From the NCBI RefSeq assembly GCF_008579165.1, contig NZ_BKCN01000001.1: a stretch of 64,000 nucleotides of DNA; one strand, given 5' to 3'. Positions within the stretch are counted from its first letter, which is position 1. Each line of letters begins with the position of its first letter. Below, piece by piece: positions 56,186-64,000 of the stretch. This DNA is from Iodidimonas nitroreducens (GTDB lineage Bacteria > Pseudomonadota > Alphaproteobacteria > Sphingomonadales > Rhodothalassiaceae). A program made the position numbers and the translations under genes. Below the pieces are notes generated by a model. That model searched no databases, was not told where the DNA came from, and was given only the letters and a program-made list of their open reading frames with translations.

Positions 56186-56316
56186 ACCGTCAAGACAACC
56201 CTCGGCTTCACCGACCATCATCATGGGTTTTTGGCCAATCAGATGGGCCAAGGCGTTTTTGCGTTGCAAAGCGCGGCTGTGGCGGCGCGACAAGCTCGCT
56301 CGCACCGTCTGATCAT
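56183..56316 (+). pseudogene. Truncated ParD/CopG-type antitoxin
   Basis: From ATG 56183 the frame reads MTVKTTLGFTDHHHGFLANQ, then GVFALQSAAVAAR, the ribbon-helix-helix start of ParD-family antitoxins (typically MTVKTSLSFTDRHH...GVYASQSAAVAA). At SAAVAAR it runs into the right direct repeat and continues with unrelated sequence (to a stop at 56410). The toxin-binding C-terminus and any ParE toxin gene are missing, so it is a remnant cut at the island junction. Confidence 0.7.
56280..56315 (+). repeat. Right direct repeat of the island
   Basis: Copy of the ferritin gene 3' end (36 bases, three transitions relative to 52775-52810). In its own frame it would encode WRRDKLARTV and a stop, so it looks like the end of a homologous ferritin gene from another strain. 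It interrupts the ParD-like gene and defines the right island boundary. Confidence 0.88.
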
Positions 56317-56362
56317 TCAGCCTGAACCACGACCAAAGCCGCTGCCTTCAGCTTTGGCGCTT

Positions 56363-59053
56363 TCAGTGGCTATCGCTGTTCTCGGCCATCTCATCGGGGT
56401 TGCGCGGTGATTGGAAGGCTTTCGACCAGAACAGGCCGTTCAAAAACAATTTGCTGGTGCCCAGAAAAATTCCCCGGAAATTGACGGCATCGGCAATGGC
56501 GATGATGCTGCCCGCGCCCTTCCGTTCAGCCAGCATCATCGGGGTGCCTGCGATGTCCTTGATCCGGCGGTCTGAGGCATAGCCTGAGAGCAGCGGCTGT
56601 GCTTCCAGATAGCGGGCAATCTGGGCATAGGGATTGGCGGGCACCGCAAGGGTGCGGGTGATATTGCGATGGCTGGAGATCAGCCGATCAGAATAGCCAA
56701 AGGCCATGGGATGGGTGATATCGAGATCGCTGCCAAAAATGGCCCCGCCAATCACATCTTTCGCCTCGGCCACCGGGAAATCGGCATAATCGAGGCGTTT
56801 GGGGCCAGCCTCTTCCGCCTTGGCACCCCCCGCTTTACCCTCTTTCGATTGATTCTCGGTTGATCTGTCGGCGGCGGTCAAAAAGCTTTTCTGGGCCCAC
56901 AGGGCGCCCTGGCGCAGGGCGATCAGGGTGCCGCCCTCTTCGCTGATCCATTGGCCCAAACGCTGGGTGCTGCGTTCATCCAAAGCGGCATTGCCGCCGG
57001 GCAGGATGATATGGCTATAGACCGACCAATCAAGGCCGCGCAGATCATCCTTCGCCCGCAAGGTGACCGGGATATGCATTTCATGATCAAGCAGGAACCA
57101 GGCTTCACCGGCTTCGTATTTGCTGATGCCCGCATCGAAAAGCAAAAGCACCTTGGGCTTTTCAAGGCTTTCAAAGGAATTGCGGCCCCCCAGATCCGCC
57201 CCCACCGTGGGGGTGAGGCCCGAGCTTATGGCATGAACCGCGATGCCCTCATCCGCCGCCACCGATGCCACGAGGCGATGGATAGCATCCGCCCCGTGAT
57301 CCTGCCCCGCCAGCGGCACAAACAGGCTGCCGCGCGGGAAATCGACGATGCCCTTGGTGGTGATGGCGCTGAAGGGTTCAACAGCGCCCCGCACCCGAAG
57401 CCCGGCATCGAGCAGGCGATAAAGCGCCTTGGGGGCATAATGATCGGTCCATTCAAAAGCATAGCCATAAGGGGCGCGATCCGGCACCGGGGCGCTTTCG
57501 GCCTTCGCCATGGCGGGGGCGCCGATCAGATCATCGCGCCAATTTTTCCGATCAAGGGAAGCATGATCAAGATCATAGGCCAAAGGCAGGGTCCAGCCCG
57601 AAACATCATAGAAAACGGCTTCTTCAAAGCTGCGCACTCGCTCGAAAATGCCCTTGATCATATGATATTGGGTTTGCGCCATGGGCACGATCACCGCTTC
57701 ACCGGCGCGATAAGCAATCGTATCGATGGTGATGGTGCGGGCCAGTTCATGGCTTTTGATCTGATGGCGCGCCAAAAGATCGGTGAACAGCCGCATTCGG
57801 GCCTGATCGGGGGAGCTGTAAACCCAGCCCTTGATGGGATCATCCTTGGATTTCGCCATGGCATCTTGATGAAATTGCGCCTGATAGGCCAGCAGATCGG
57901 GCTTTAGCCCCAATGCGCCCCGGATCGATGAGAGCGATGTACGGAAATGCTTGCGGATATTTTCGCCATGGGTGCGCAGGCCATTGGGGGTATCGATCGC
58001 GCCGCCACGGGCGGCCCCGGCCTCAAACAAAATGCCGATCGATCCATTGATATGGGGATAGGTGGAGCCTTTGCCGATATAGTAATTATCAAAGCCTTCT
58101 TCGGTAAAATAAAGGGTGCCATCCTGATCGAGGCTTTTGGCATGATAGCCGGCCATTTGTTTCAGAAGATCGCGGGATCGATCCGGGATCAGGGGGTTTT
58201 TGCGCTGCGGTTCGCCGGGGTGAAAATAATAGGTCGAATTGGAACCCATCTCGTGATAATCGACCGTGACATTGGGCTTCCACTCATGCCATTTGGCGAG
58301 CCATGCCTTTGATTCGGGCTGGGTTTGCAACAACCATTGGCGATTGAGATCAAACCAGTAATGATTGGTGCGCGCATCCACCCATAAATCATGAGCAGCA
58401 TGGGCAGGATCGGTGACCGGCACCACCGAGCCATATTTATAAACATGATCAATGCGCCGGGCATGGCCATCGGGATTGAAGATGGCGGTGATCAGGATGA
58501 TGCTGCCTTCAAGGCTTTGCACTGTTTCCTCATCCTGCGCGGCGGCCAGATGATACACCACCGGAATGGCGGCATCCATGCCCGAGGCTTCGGCCCCATG
58601 CACCCCATAATTCAGCCATGTCACTACCGGCATTTCGGCGCTGACTGTGGCACTATCGGGCTGGTGCTCAGCGCCACATGGGCAGAGCGAAGGGCGAGAA
58701 GGCGCTGATGATTGGAGGGCGAAGTGATCACCAGAAATTCGATGGGCCGCCCTTCATGGCTGTGGCCGATGGTTTCAATGCTGATGCGATCAGATAAGTC
58801 TGCCACCCGGCGCAGATAGGCGACCATCTGATCATGGCGCACCGGCTGTGTGCCCAGTTCATAGCCTAAAAAGGCCTCTGGCGTGGGGATCGCCGGGTCA
58901 TAGCGAACCCTTCGGGGCGAAATAGGCCATGGGTTCGGCCTTGGCAGGGCTTGCGAGGAAAAGAGCGGGGCCGGCTTGCACCCCCATGATGATCAGGCTC
59001 AACAGGATGAAAAGGCGCTGAGCCGAAATGGCAGGGCTGGGGAAAAGGCGCAT
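56363..59053 (-). CDS. M14 family zinc carboxypeptidase-like protein (frameshifted at the N-terminus)
   Basis: Secreted metallopeptidase of about 897 residues. The zinc motif HxxE is in LNYGVHGAEASG, and DYHEMGSNSTYYF carries further active-site residues; FNPDGHARR and WFDLNRQW are M14 signatures. The remaining 500 residues include a glutamine-amidotransferase-like region (HIILPGGNAAL). ATG 59053 begins a signal peptide (LFILLSLIIMGVQAGPA). One base is lost near 58658 (CCC for CCCC) and two near 58905-58920, where APKGSL should read APEGFRYDPAIPTPEAFLGY; three restored bases give an uninterrupted frame. Substrate unknown. Confidence 0.87.
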
Positions 59054-59216
59054 ATGGGGCGGTCCGTTCTTTTTTAAATCCCGATGGGCCCCATCCTAAA
59101 CACCGCCCCCGCCTCTTGCCAAGCCCCACCTCTTTGCCCTGCCCCACCTCTTGCCAAGTGTGGACCGCTTTTATAAAAGAGGGCACAATCGATCATCAGG
59201 ACAAAAGGGGCCGCAG

Positions 59217-59558
59217 ATGGAGCTTTGGCATAATCCGCGTTGCAGCAAGTCACGCCAGACCCTCGCCCTTTTGGATGCGCGCGGCGTGGATCTGGTGATC
59301 CGGCGTTATCTGGAAACACCGCCCAGCGCCGATGAAATCGCCCATGCCCTGAAGCTATTGGGGATGACCCCACGGCAATTGCTGCGCCGGGGTGAAGCCG
59401 CCTATCGGGATTTGGGCCTTGATGATCCCGACAAAAGCGATGAAGACCTCATCGCCGCCATGGCCGCGCACCCCATTCTGATCGAGCGCCCGATATTGAT
59501 TAGCGCCGACCGCGCCGCCCTTGGCCGCCCGCCAGAGCAGGTGCTCGATATTCTCTAA
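59217..59558 (+). CDS. ArsC-family arsenate reductase-like protein (glutaredoxin type)
   Basis: A 113-residue thioredoxin-fold protein with the ArsC/Spx motif at its N-terminus, WHNPRCSKSRQTLALL, holding the catalytic Cys, and the downstream PILIERPILI with the conserved Arg-Pro. ARGVDLVIRRYLETPPSADE is also typical. The start is ATG 59217 (MELWHNPRCS). Whether it reduces arsenate or is a YffB-like relative is not decidable, since no other ars gene is nearby. Short C/T-rich repeats (about 59108-59158) lie upstream. Confidence 0.88.
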   Translation: MELWHNPRCSKSRQTLALLDARGVDLVIRRYLETPPSADEIAHALKLLGMTPRQLLRRGEAAYRDLGLDDPDKSDEDLIAAMAAHPILIERPILISADRAALGRPPEQVLDIL

Positions 59559-59563
59559 AGCCC

Positions 59564-62227
59564 TCAGCCGGTTTTTTTGAACCGTGCGGCAGGCTCATAG
59601 CCAAGATTGGGCGACAGCCATTTTTCGATCCGGGCGATTTCCACCCCGCGCCTATTGGCATAATCCTCCACCTGATCCGGGCCGATTTTGCCAATCCCGA
59701 AATAATGGCTTTCGGGATGCGCCAGATAATAGCCCGAAACGCTGGAGGCAGGCAGCATCGCAAAGCTTTCGGTGAGATGAATGCCGGTGGCCTTTTCCGC
59801 ATCGAGAAGGGCAAACAGCGCCGGTTTTTCAGAATGATCGGGGCAGGCCGGATAGCCCGGTGCCGGGCGAATGCCGCGATAGCCTTCCTTGATGATCTGT
59901 TCATTGCTCAGGGCTTCATCGGGTGCATAGCCCCAGAATTCGGTGCGAACCTTTTCATGCAGCCGCTCGGCAAAGGCTTCGGCCAGCCGATCCGCCAATG
60001 ACTTCAGCATGATCGAGGCATAATCATCATGGGCGGCCTTGAATTCGGCCAGCTTTTCTTCGATCCGTCCCCCCGCCGTGACCGCGAAACCGCCGATATA
60101 ATCACACAGGCCGGTGGATACGGGGGCGATGAAATCGGCCAGACAATCATTGCTGCGCTCCCCCCGCTTTTGCTGCTGCTGGCGCAGGAAATGCACCCGG
60201 GCGCGTTCTTTTGTGCGGCTTTCATCGTGCCATAAAATCACATCATCGCCATCGGCATTGGCGGGCCAGAAGGCGCATACGCCCCGCGCTTCCACCCAGT
60301 GTTCATCGATGATGCGCGCCAGCATTTTTTTGGCATCGTCAAACAGATTGCGGGCGGTTTCCCCGATGATCGCATCTTTCAAAAGGGCGGGATAGGTGCC
60401 AGCCAGTTCCCATGTCCGGAAAAAGGGCGTCCAATCAATGCGTTCCACCAGATCGCCAAGGGGATAGTTATCCAGCACGATGCGCTCCGGCCGCCGGGGT
60501 TTGGGTGCCGATGGGCCGTTCGACCAATCAAGGGCGGGGGCATTGTCGCGGGCCTGAGCAAGGCTGATCAGGCGATCCACCTGTGGCCGGGCCAGGCGCT
60601 TTTCGCGCATGCTGTCATAGCTGCTTTTGGTTTCATCCACAAAGCGCTGCTTGTGCTGATCCGATACCAAGGTGCCCGCCACCCCCACTGATCGCGAGGC
60701 ATCAAGCACATGCACCACCGGCCCATCATAGGCCGGGGCGATTTTCACCGCCGTGTGCATTTTCGATGTGGTGGCCCCGCCGATCAAAAGCGGCAGCTTG
60801 AAGTGCTGGCGCTGCATTTCCTCGGCAACCGTGACCATTTCATCAAGGGATGGGGTGATCAGGCCCGAAAGCCCGATCATATCGACTTTCTGCTCGCGGG
60901 CAGTCTCGAGGATGGTTTGCCATGGCACCATCACCCCCAGATCGATGACCTCGAAATTATTGCATTGCAAAACCACCGCCACGATATTCTTGCCGATATC
61001 ATGCACATCGCCCTTCACCGTGGCCATTACGATCCGGCCTTTCGGTCCGCCCGCGCCTTCGGCTTTTTCGGCCTCGATATAGGGGAGCAGATGCGCCACG
61101 GCCTTTTTCATCACCCGCGCCGATTTCACCACCTGGGGCAGGAACATCTTCCCCGAACCAAACAGATCGCCCACCACATTCATGCCATCCATCAAGGGCC
61201 CTTCGATCACATCGATGGGGCGGGATGCTTTTTGCCGGGCTTCTTCGGTATCTTCCACCACGAATTTGTCGATCCCCTTCACAAGGGCATATTCAAGGCG
61301 CTTTTCCACCGCCACATCCCGCCATGAAAGATCTTCTTCCCGGCGCAGGCCGCCGCCTTTATAGCGTTCGGCCATCTCCAGCAGGCGATCGGTGGCATCG
61401 GGGCGGCGATCAAGGATCACATCCTCGACACATTCGCGCAATTCCGGCTCGATCTGATCATAAACGGCGAGCTGACCGGCATTGACGATCCCCATATCCA
61501 TCCCGGCGGCAATGGCATGATATAAAAACACCGAATGCATCGCCTCGCGCACCCGATCATTGCCGCGAAATGAGAAAGACACATTGGAAACGCCGCCCGA
61601 TATGCGGGCATGGGGGCAGCGCTGTTTGATGATTTTCGTGGCTTCGATGAAATAGCGGGCATAGGGATTATGCTCTTCGATACCGGTGGCAACGGCAAAG
61701 ATATTGGGATCGAAGATGATGTCTTCGGGGGGGAAGCCATCTTCGGTCAGTAATTTATAGGATCGTTCGCAGATTGCCACCTTGCGTTCGATGCTATCGG
61801 CCTGGCCATCCTCGTCAAAAGCCATCACCACGGTGGCCGCGCCAAAACGGCGGATGGTGCGGGATTGCTCCAGAAAGGGCGCCTCGCCTTCCTTGAGCGA
61901 GATGGAATTGACGATGGCCTTGCCGGGAACGCATTTCAAACCGGCTTCGATGATCGCCCATTTCGAGCTATCAATCATGATCGGCACCCGGGCGATATCC
62001 GGCTCGGTGGCGATCAGATTGAGGAAGATGGTCATCGCCTGCTGGCTGTCGAGCATCCCCTCATCCATATTGATATCGATGATCTGGGCCCCGTTTTCCA
62101 CCTGTGAGCGGGCCACCTCCAGCGCTGTATCATAATCGCCATTCAGGATCAGCTTGTTGAACCGGGCCGATCCCGTGACATTGGTGCGTTCGCCGATATT
62201 GATGAATTGCGCGGTTTTCTGGGTCAT
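59564..62227 (-). CDS. metH: Methionine synthase, pterin/cobalamin/activation part
   Basis: The C-terminal three modules of cobalamin-dependent methionine synthase as a separate 887-residue protein. The methyltetrahydrofolate domain starts FINIGERTNVTGSARFNKLI, then QIIDINMDEGMLDS and IMIDSSKWAIIEAGL. The cobalamin module has the ligand His in KGDVHDIGKNIV with SGLITPSLDEM, and the reactivation domain shows RPAPGYPACPDHSEK and HPESHYFGIGKI (AdoMet site). It acts together with the homocysteine-binding part encoded just upstream. Such split MetH is known from sphingomonads and relatives. Frame intact. Confidence 0.95.
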   Translation of the reverse strand: MTQKTAQFINIGERTNVTGSARFNKLILNGDYDTALEVARSQVENGAQIIDINMDEGMLDSQQAMTIFLNLIATEPDIARVPIMIDSSKWAIIEAGLKCVPGKAIVNSISLKEGEAPFLEQSRTIRRFGAATVVMAFDEDGQADSIERKVAICERSYKLLTEDGFPPEDIIFDPNIFAVATGIEEHNPYARYFIEATKIIKQRCPHARISGGVSNVSFSFRGNDRVREAMHSVFLYHAIAAGMDMGIVNAGQLAVYDQIEPELRECVEDVILDRRPDATDRLLEMAERYKGGGLRREEDLSWRDVAVEKRLEYALVKGIDKFVVEDTEEARQKASRPIDVIEGPLMDGMNVVGDLFGSGKMFLPQVVKSARVMKKAVAHLLPYIEAEKAEGAGGPKGRIVMATVKGDVHDIGKNIVAVVLQCNNFEVIDLGVMVPWQTILETAREQKVDMIGLSGLITPSLDEMVTVAEEMQRQHFKLPLLIGGATTSKMHTAVKIAPAYDGPVVHVLDASRSVGVAGTLVSDQHKQRFVDETKSSYDSMREKRLARPQVDRLISLAQARDNAPALDWSNGPSAPKPRRPERIVLDNYPLGDLVERIDWTPFFRTWELAGTYPALLKDAIIGETARNLFDDAKKMLARIIDEHWVEARGVCAFWPANADGDDVILWHDESRTKERARVHFLRQQQQKRGERSNDCLADFIAPVSTGLCDYIGGFAVTAGGRIEEKLAEFKAAHDDYASIMLKSLADRLAEAFAERLHEKVRTEFWGYAPDEALSNEQIIKEGYRGIRPAPGYPACPDHSEKPALFALLDAEKATGIHLTESFAMLPASSVSGYYLAHPESHYFGIGKIGPDQVEDYANRRGVEIARIEKWLSPNLGYEPAARFKKTG

Positions 62228-62320
62228 GCTGTGCGATCTGATTGCGTGAGGAACGAACCGGGCTACGCATCCATAGCCCGCAAGATGAAGAAAGGGCGGC
62301 GGCCCCGATGCATGGGGCGA

Positions 62321-63394
62321 TCAGGCGACCATCGGTTCCAGCCCCGCCAGCCGCAATTTTGGCGCTGGCGATGGCGGGATGCGCGGCTTTTGATCGGCGA
62401 TGGCTTTGGCAATGGCCCGGATATGATCCGGCGTTGTGCCGCAGCAGCCGCCCACGATATTCACCAGGCCATCGCGGGCAAAGCCTTCCAGCGACCCGGC
62501 GGTGTGGGCCGGGCTTTCATCATAATCGCCCATATCATTGGGCAGCCCGGCATTGGGATAAACGCAGATCAGCGTTTCCACGATTTTGGATAAGGCCAGC
62601 ACATGGGGGCGTAATTGATCGGCCCCAAAAGAACAGTTCATGCCTGCCGCCAAAGGCCGGGCATGGCGCACCGAATACCAGAAGCTTCAACGGTTTGCCC
62701 CGATAGATTGCGCCCCGAAAGATCGGTGATGGTGACCGCCAGAATGATCGGAATGTGCACATCATGGCTTTGGGATAATTCATCCACGGCCACAAGGGCG
62801 GCTTTGGCATTCAGGGTATCGAATATGGTTTCGATCAGCAAAAGATCGACCCCGCCTTCCAGAAGCTGAAGCCTGCTGTTTATACACATCTTTCATCTGA
62901 TCGAAGGTGACATCGCGATAGCCCGGTTCGTTCACCCGGGGCGATACCGAAAGGGTTTTATTGGTGGGGCCGATGGAACCGGCTACAAAGCGCGGCTTAT
63001 CCGGTGTTTTCGCGGTCCATTCATCGGCGGCTTTGCGGGCGATGCGGGCAGCGGCCAGATTGATCGCCTCCACCTGTGCTTCCATGCCATAATCGGATTG
63101 GCTGATGCTGGTGCCGTTAAAGCTGTTGGTGGTGATGATATCCGATCCGGCCGCCAGAAAATCTTCATGGATGGATTGCATCAGGGCGGGCCGGGTCAGG
63201 CATAAAAGATCATTGTCGCCCTTCAGATCCCGCGTCCAATCGGCAAATTGGCTGCCGCGATAATCGGCTTCCTTCAGCTTGTGGGATTGGATCATCGTGC
63301 CGGTGGCCCCATCGAGCAGCAAAATGCGCTCTTTTGCCAAGGCACGGATCTTTTGGGCGCTGTTGTTCAGGCGATTTTGGATCGACAGACTCAT
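62321..63394 (-). CDS. metH: Methionine synthase, homocysteine-binding part (two frameshifts)
   Basis: Homocysteine S-methyltransferase domain of methionine synthase, about 358 residues. LLLDGATGTMIQSHKL, then NTNSF-type TTNSFNGTSISQSDY are visible; the zinc cysteines appear as GMNCSFGADQL and GGCCGTTPDHIRAI. Two breaks occur: near 62865-62871 (two C apparently missing: GCTTCAGCTT, expected ASALLEGGVDLL) and near 62683 (GAAGCTTCTGG for GAAGCCTTCTGG, restoring VEAFWYSVRHARPL). Start ATG 63394 overlaps the metF stop (ATGA), so metF and both metH parts form one operon. Confidence 0.92.
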
Positions 63395-64000
63395 CTGTTT
63401 ATATCCTTTGGAAGATCGGCAGTCCGAGCGGGCCTGATGCCCAGCATATGGCAGGTGGCATAGGTCAGTTCATCGCGGTTGAGGGTATAGAAATGAAAGC
63501 TGTTCACCCCGCCCGCCTGCAAGCGGCGGCAAAGCTCGCTGGCGACGGTCGCGGCGACTAAGCTGCGGGTTTGCGGGTGATCATCCAGCCCTTCAAACAG
63601 ATCGGCCATCCAGCGCGGAACCGAGGCCCCGCAACTGGCGGCAAAGCGTTTGAGCTGTTCAAAATTGGTCACCGGCAGAATGCCGGGGGTGATTTCCACA
63701 TCGATGCCATAGGATCGGACATGATCAAGATAGCGGAAATACTGATCCGGTTCAAAAAAGAACTGGGTGATGGCGCGGGTGGCTCCGGCATCCACCTTGC
63801 GCTTCAGATTATCGAGATCGGCAGCCAGATTGGGGCTATCGGGATGACATTCGGGATAGGCGGCCACTGAAATCTCGAAATCGCCGATCTTTCTGATCCC
63901 GGCCACCAGATCGGCGGCATTTTCATAGCCCCCCGGCGTTGCCCGATAGCCGGTGGATGGATCGGGGGCATCGCCGCGCAGGGCCACGATATGCTTCACC
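63391..64000 (-). CDS. metF: Methylenetetrahydrofolate reductase MetF (5' end beyond window)
   Basis: Flavoprotein reducing 5,10-methylene-THF to 5-methyl-THF, the methyl donor for MetH. The window holds the C-terminal two thirds: HIVALRGDAPDP, FEISVAAYPECHPDSPN, ITQFFFEPDQYFRYLD and VNSFHFYTLNRDELTYATCHML. The upstream part is beyond the right edge. The stop overlaps the metH start, which links supply and use of methyl-THF in one transcript. Confidence 0.96.
   Translation of the reverse strand, partial: VKHIVALRGDAPDPSTGYRATPGGYENAADLVAGIRKIGDFEISVAAYPECHPDSPNLAADLDNLKRKVDAGATRAITQFFFEPDQYFRYLDHVRSYGIDVEITPGILPVTNFEQLKRFAASCGASVPRWMADLFEGLDDHPQTRSLVAATVASELCRRLQAGGVNSFHFYTLNRDELTYATCHMLGIRPARTADLPKDINR

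Larger units (their letters stand above)
52811..56315. mobile_element. Acquired 3.5-kb island with an XRE-ASCH / PIN-GNAT / P-loop NTPase operon
   Basis: The interval between the direct repeats holds three overlapping rightward genes and a truncated ParD antitoxin. Its base composition and codon choice are visibly more AT-rich and mixed than the flanking genes, and none of its three main genes carries the frameshifts seen elsewhere. There is no integrase, transposase or resolvase. Without the island, the ferritin-like gene would end about 50 bases from the convergent M14 peptidase gene. Insertion by a recombinase acting in trans, or by recombination with a donor ferritin gene end, would both explain the repeats. 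Confidence 0.72.

Noticed and set aside
59108..59158. C/T-rich near-repeats (cctcttgccaag, gccccacctctt) upstream of the ArsC-like gene
   Set aside because: Only two short imperfect copies each; no regular spacing or structure that would make them a CRISPR, operator array or satellite.

Overview
The window is ordinary alphaproteobacterial chromosome carrying one small acquired island. The clade is indicated by a MucR/Ros regulator, the gene order miaB-phoH-ybeY downstream of tsaB-rimI-fur, an atpHAGDC operon without a/c/b subunits, a methionine synthase split into two genes, a small SRP RNA just upstream of dnaX-ybaB-recR, and argJ divergent from secA. DNA is moderately GC-rich. Several sets (leucyl aminopeptidase-marR-NlpC/P60, EthD-like protein, M14 and M1 peptidases) recall sphingomonad/iodidimonad/kordiimonad-type genomes, but the genus cannot be fixed from sequence reading.

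Layout. 1-7.2 kb (minus): translation, tRNA and RNA modification and metal regulation (ybeY, phoH, miaB, plsC-like, fur, mucR, rimI, tsaB, nitroreductase). 7.3-11.6 kb: polysaccharide deacetylase, NfuA, universal stress protein, queG, GST-like protein. 11.7-14.3 kb: a NatAB-like ABC exporter closed by a strong terminator. 14.3-21 kb (minus): glutamate synthase gltB and gltD with a periplasmic DUF2059 gene between them. 21-26.4 kb: sparse region with short repeats, a NDUFA9-like SDR, tRNA-Leu(CAG), tRNA-Ser(GGA), a free TonB C-terminal domain protein, a zinc-ribbon protein, a two-domain OB-fold protein and the scar of a mercury-resistance operon. 26.4-31.8 kb: chromate transporter, spermidine-synthase-like protein, EthD-like protein, leucyl aminopeptidase, MarR, NlpC/P60. 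31.9-37.6 kb: cytochrome c, lipoprotein M1 aminopeptidase, nudC, an ECF sigma factor with a DUF6768 membrane partner. 37.7-46.6 kb: SRP RNA, dnaX-ybaB-recR, mutT, an orphan Flp pilin, argJ, secA. 46.8-51.8 kb: F1-ATPase operon. 52-56.3 kb: ferritin-like gene followed by the island. 56.4-64 kb: M14 peptidase, ArsC-like protein, metH in two parts, metF.

The most interesting locus is the roughly 3.5 kb island at 52811-56315. It lies between two 36-bp direct repeats (3 mismatches, all transitions) that copy the 3' end of the ferritin-like gene. It carries three overlapping genes: an XRE-ASCH regulator, a PIN-GNAT-(ASCH-like) fusion and a P-loop kinase-like NTPase. A ParD-type antitoxin gene, cut off at the right repeat, closes it. 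It has no recombinase. It looks like an undescribed RNA-targeting toxin/defence-type cassette.

A second global feature is that about twenty conserved genes (phoH, miaB, rimI, queG, natA, gltB, gltD, secA, atpG, metH and others) are each broken by loss of one (once two) G or C in a short G/C run. Such a pattern across essential genes is best read as a sequence-quality artefact, so these genes are listed as CDS over their restored span. The three island genes are not affected.
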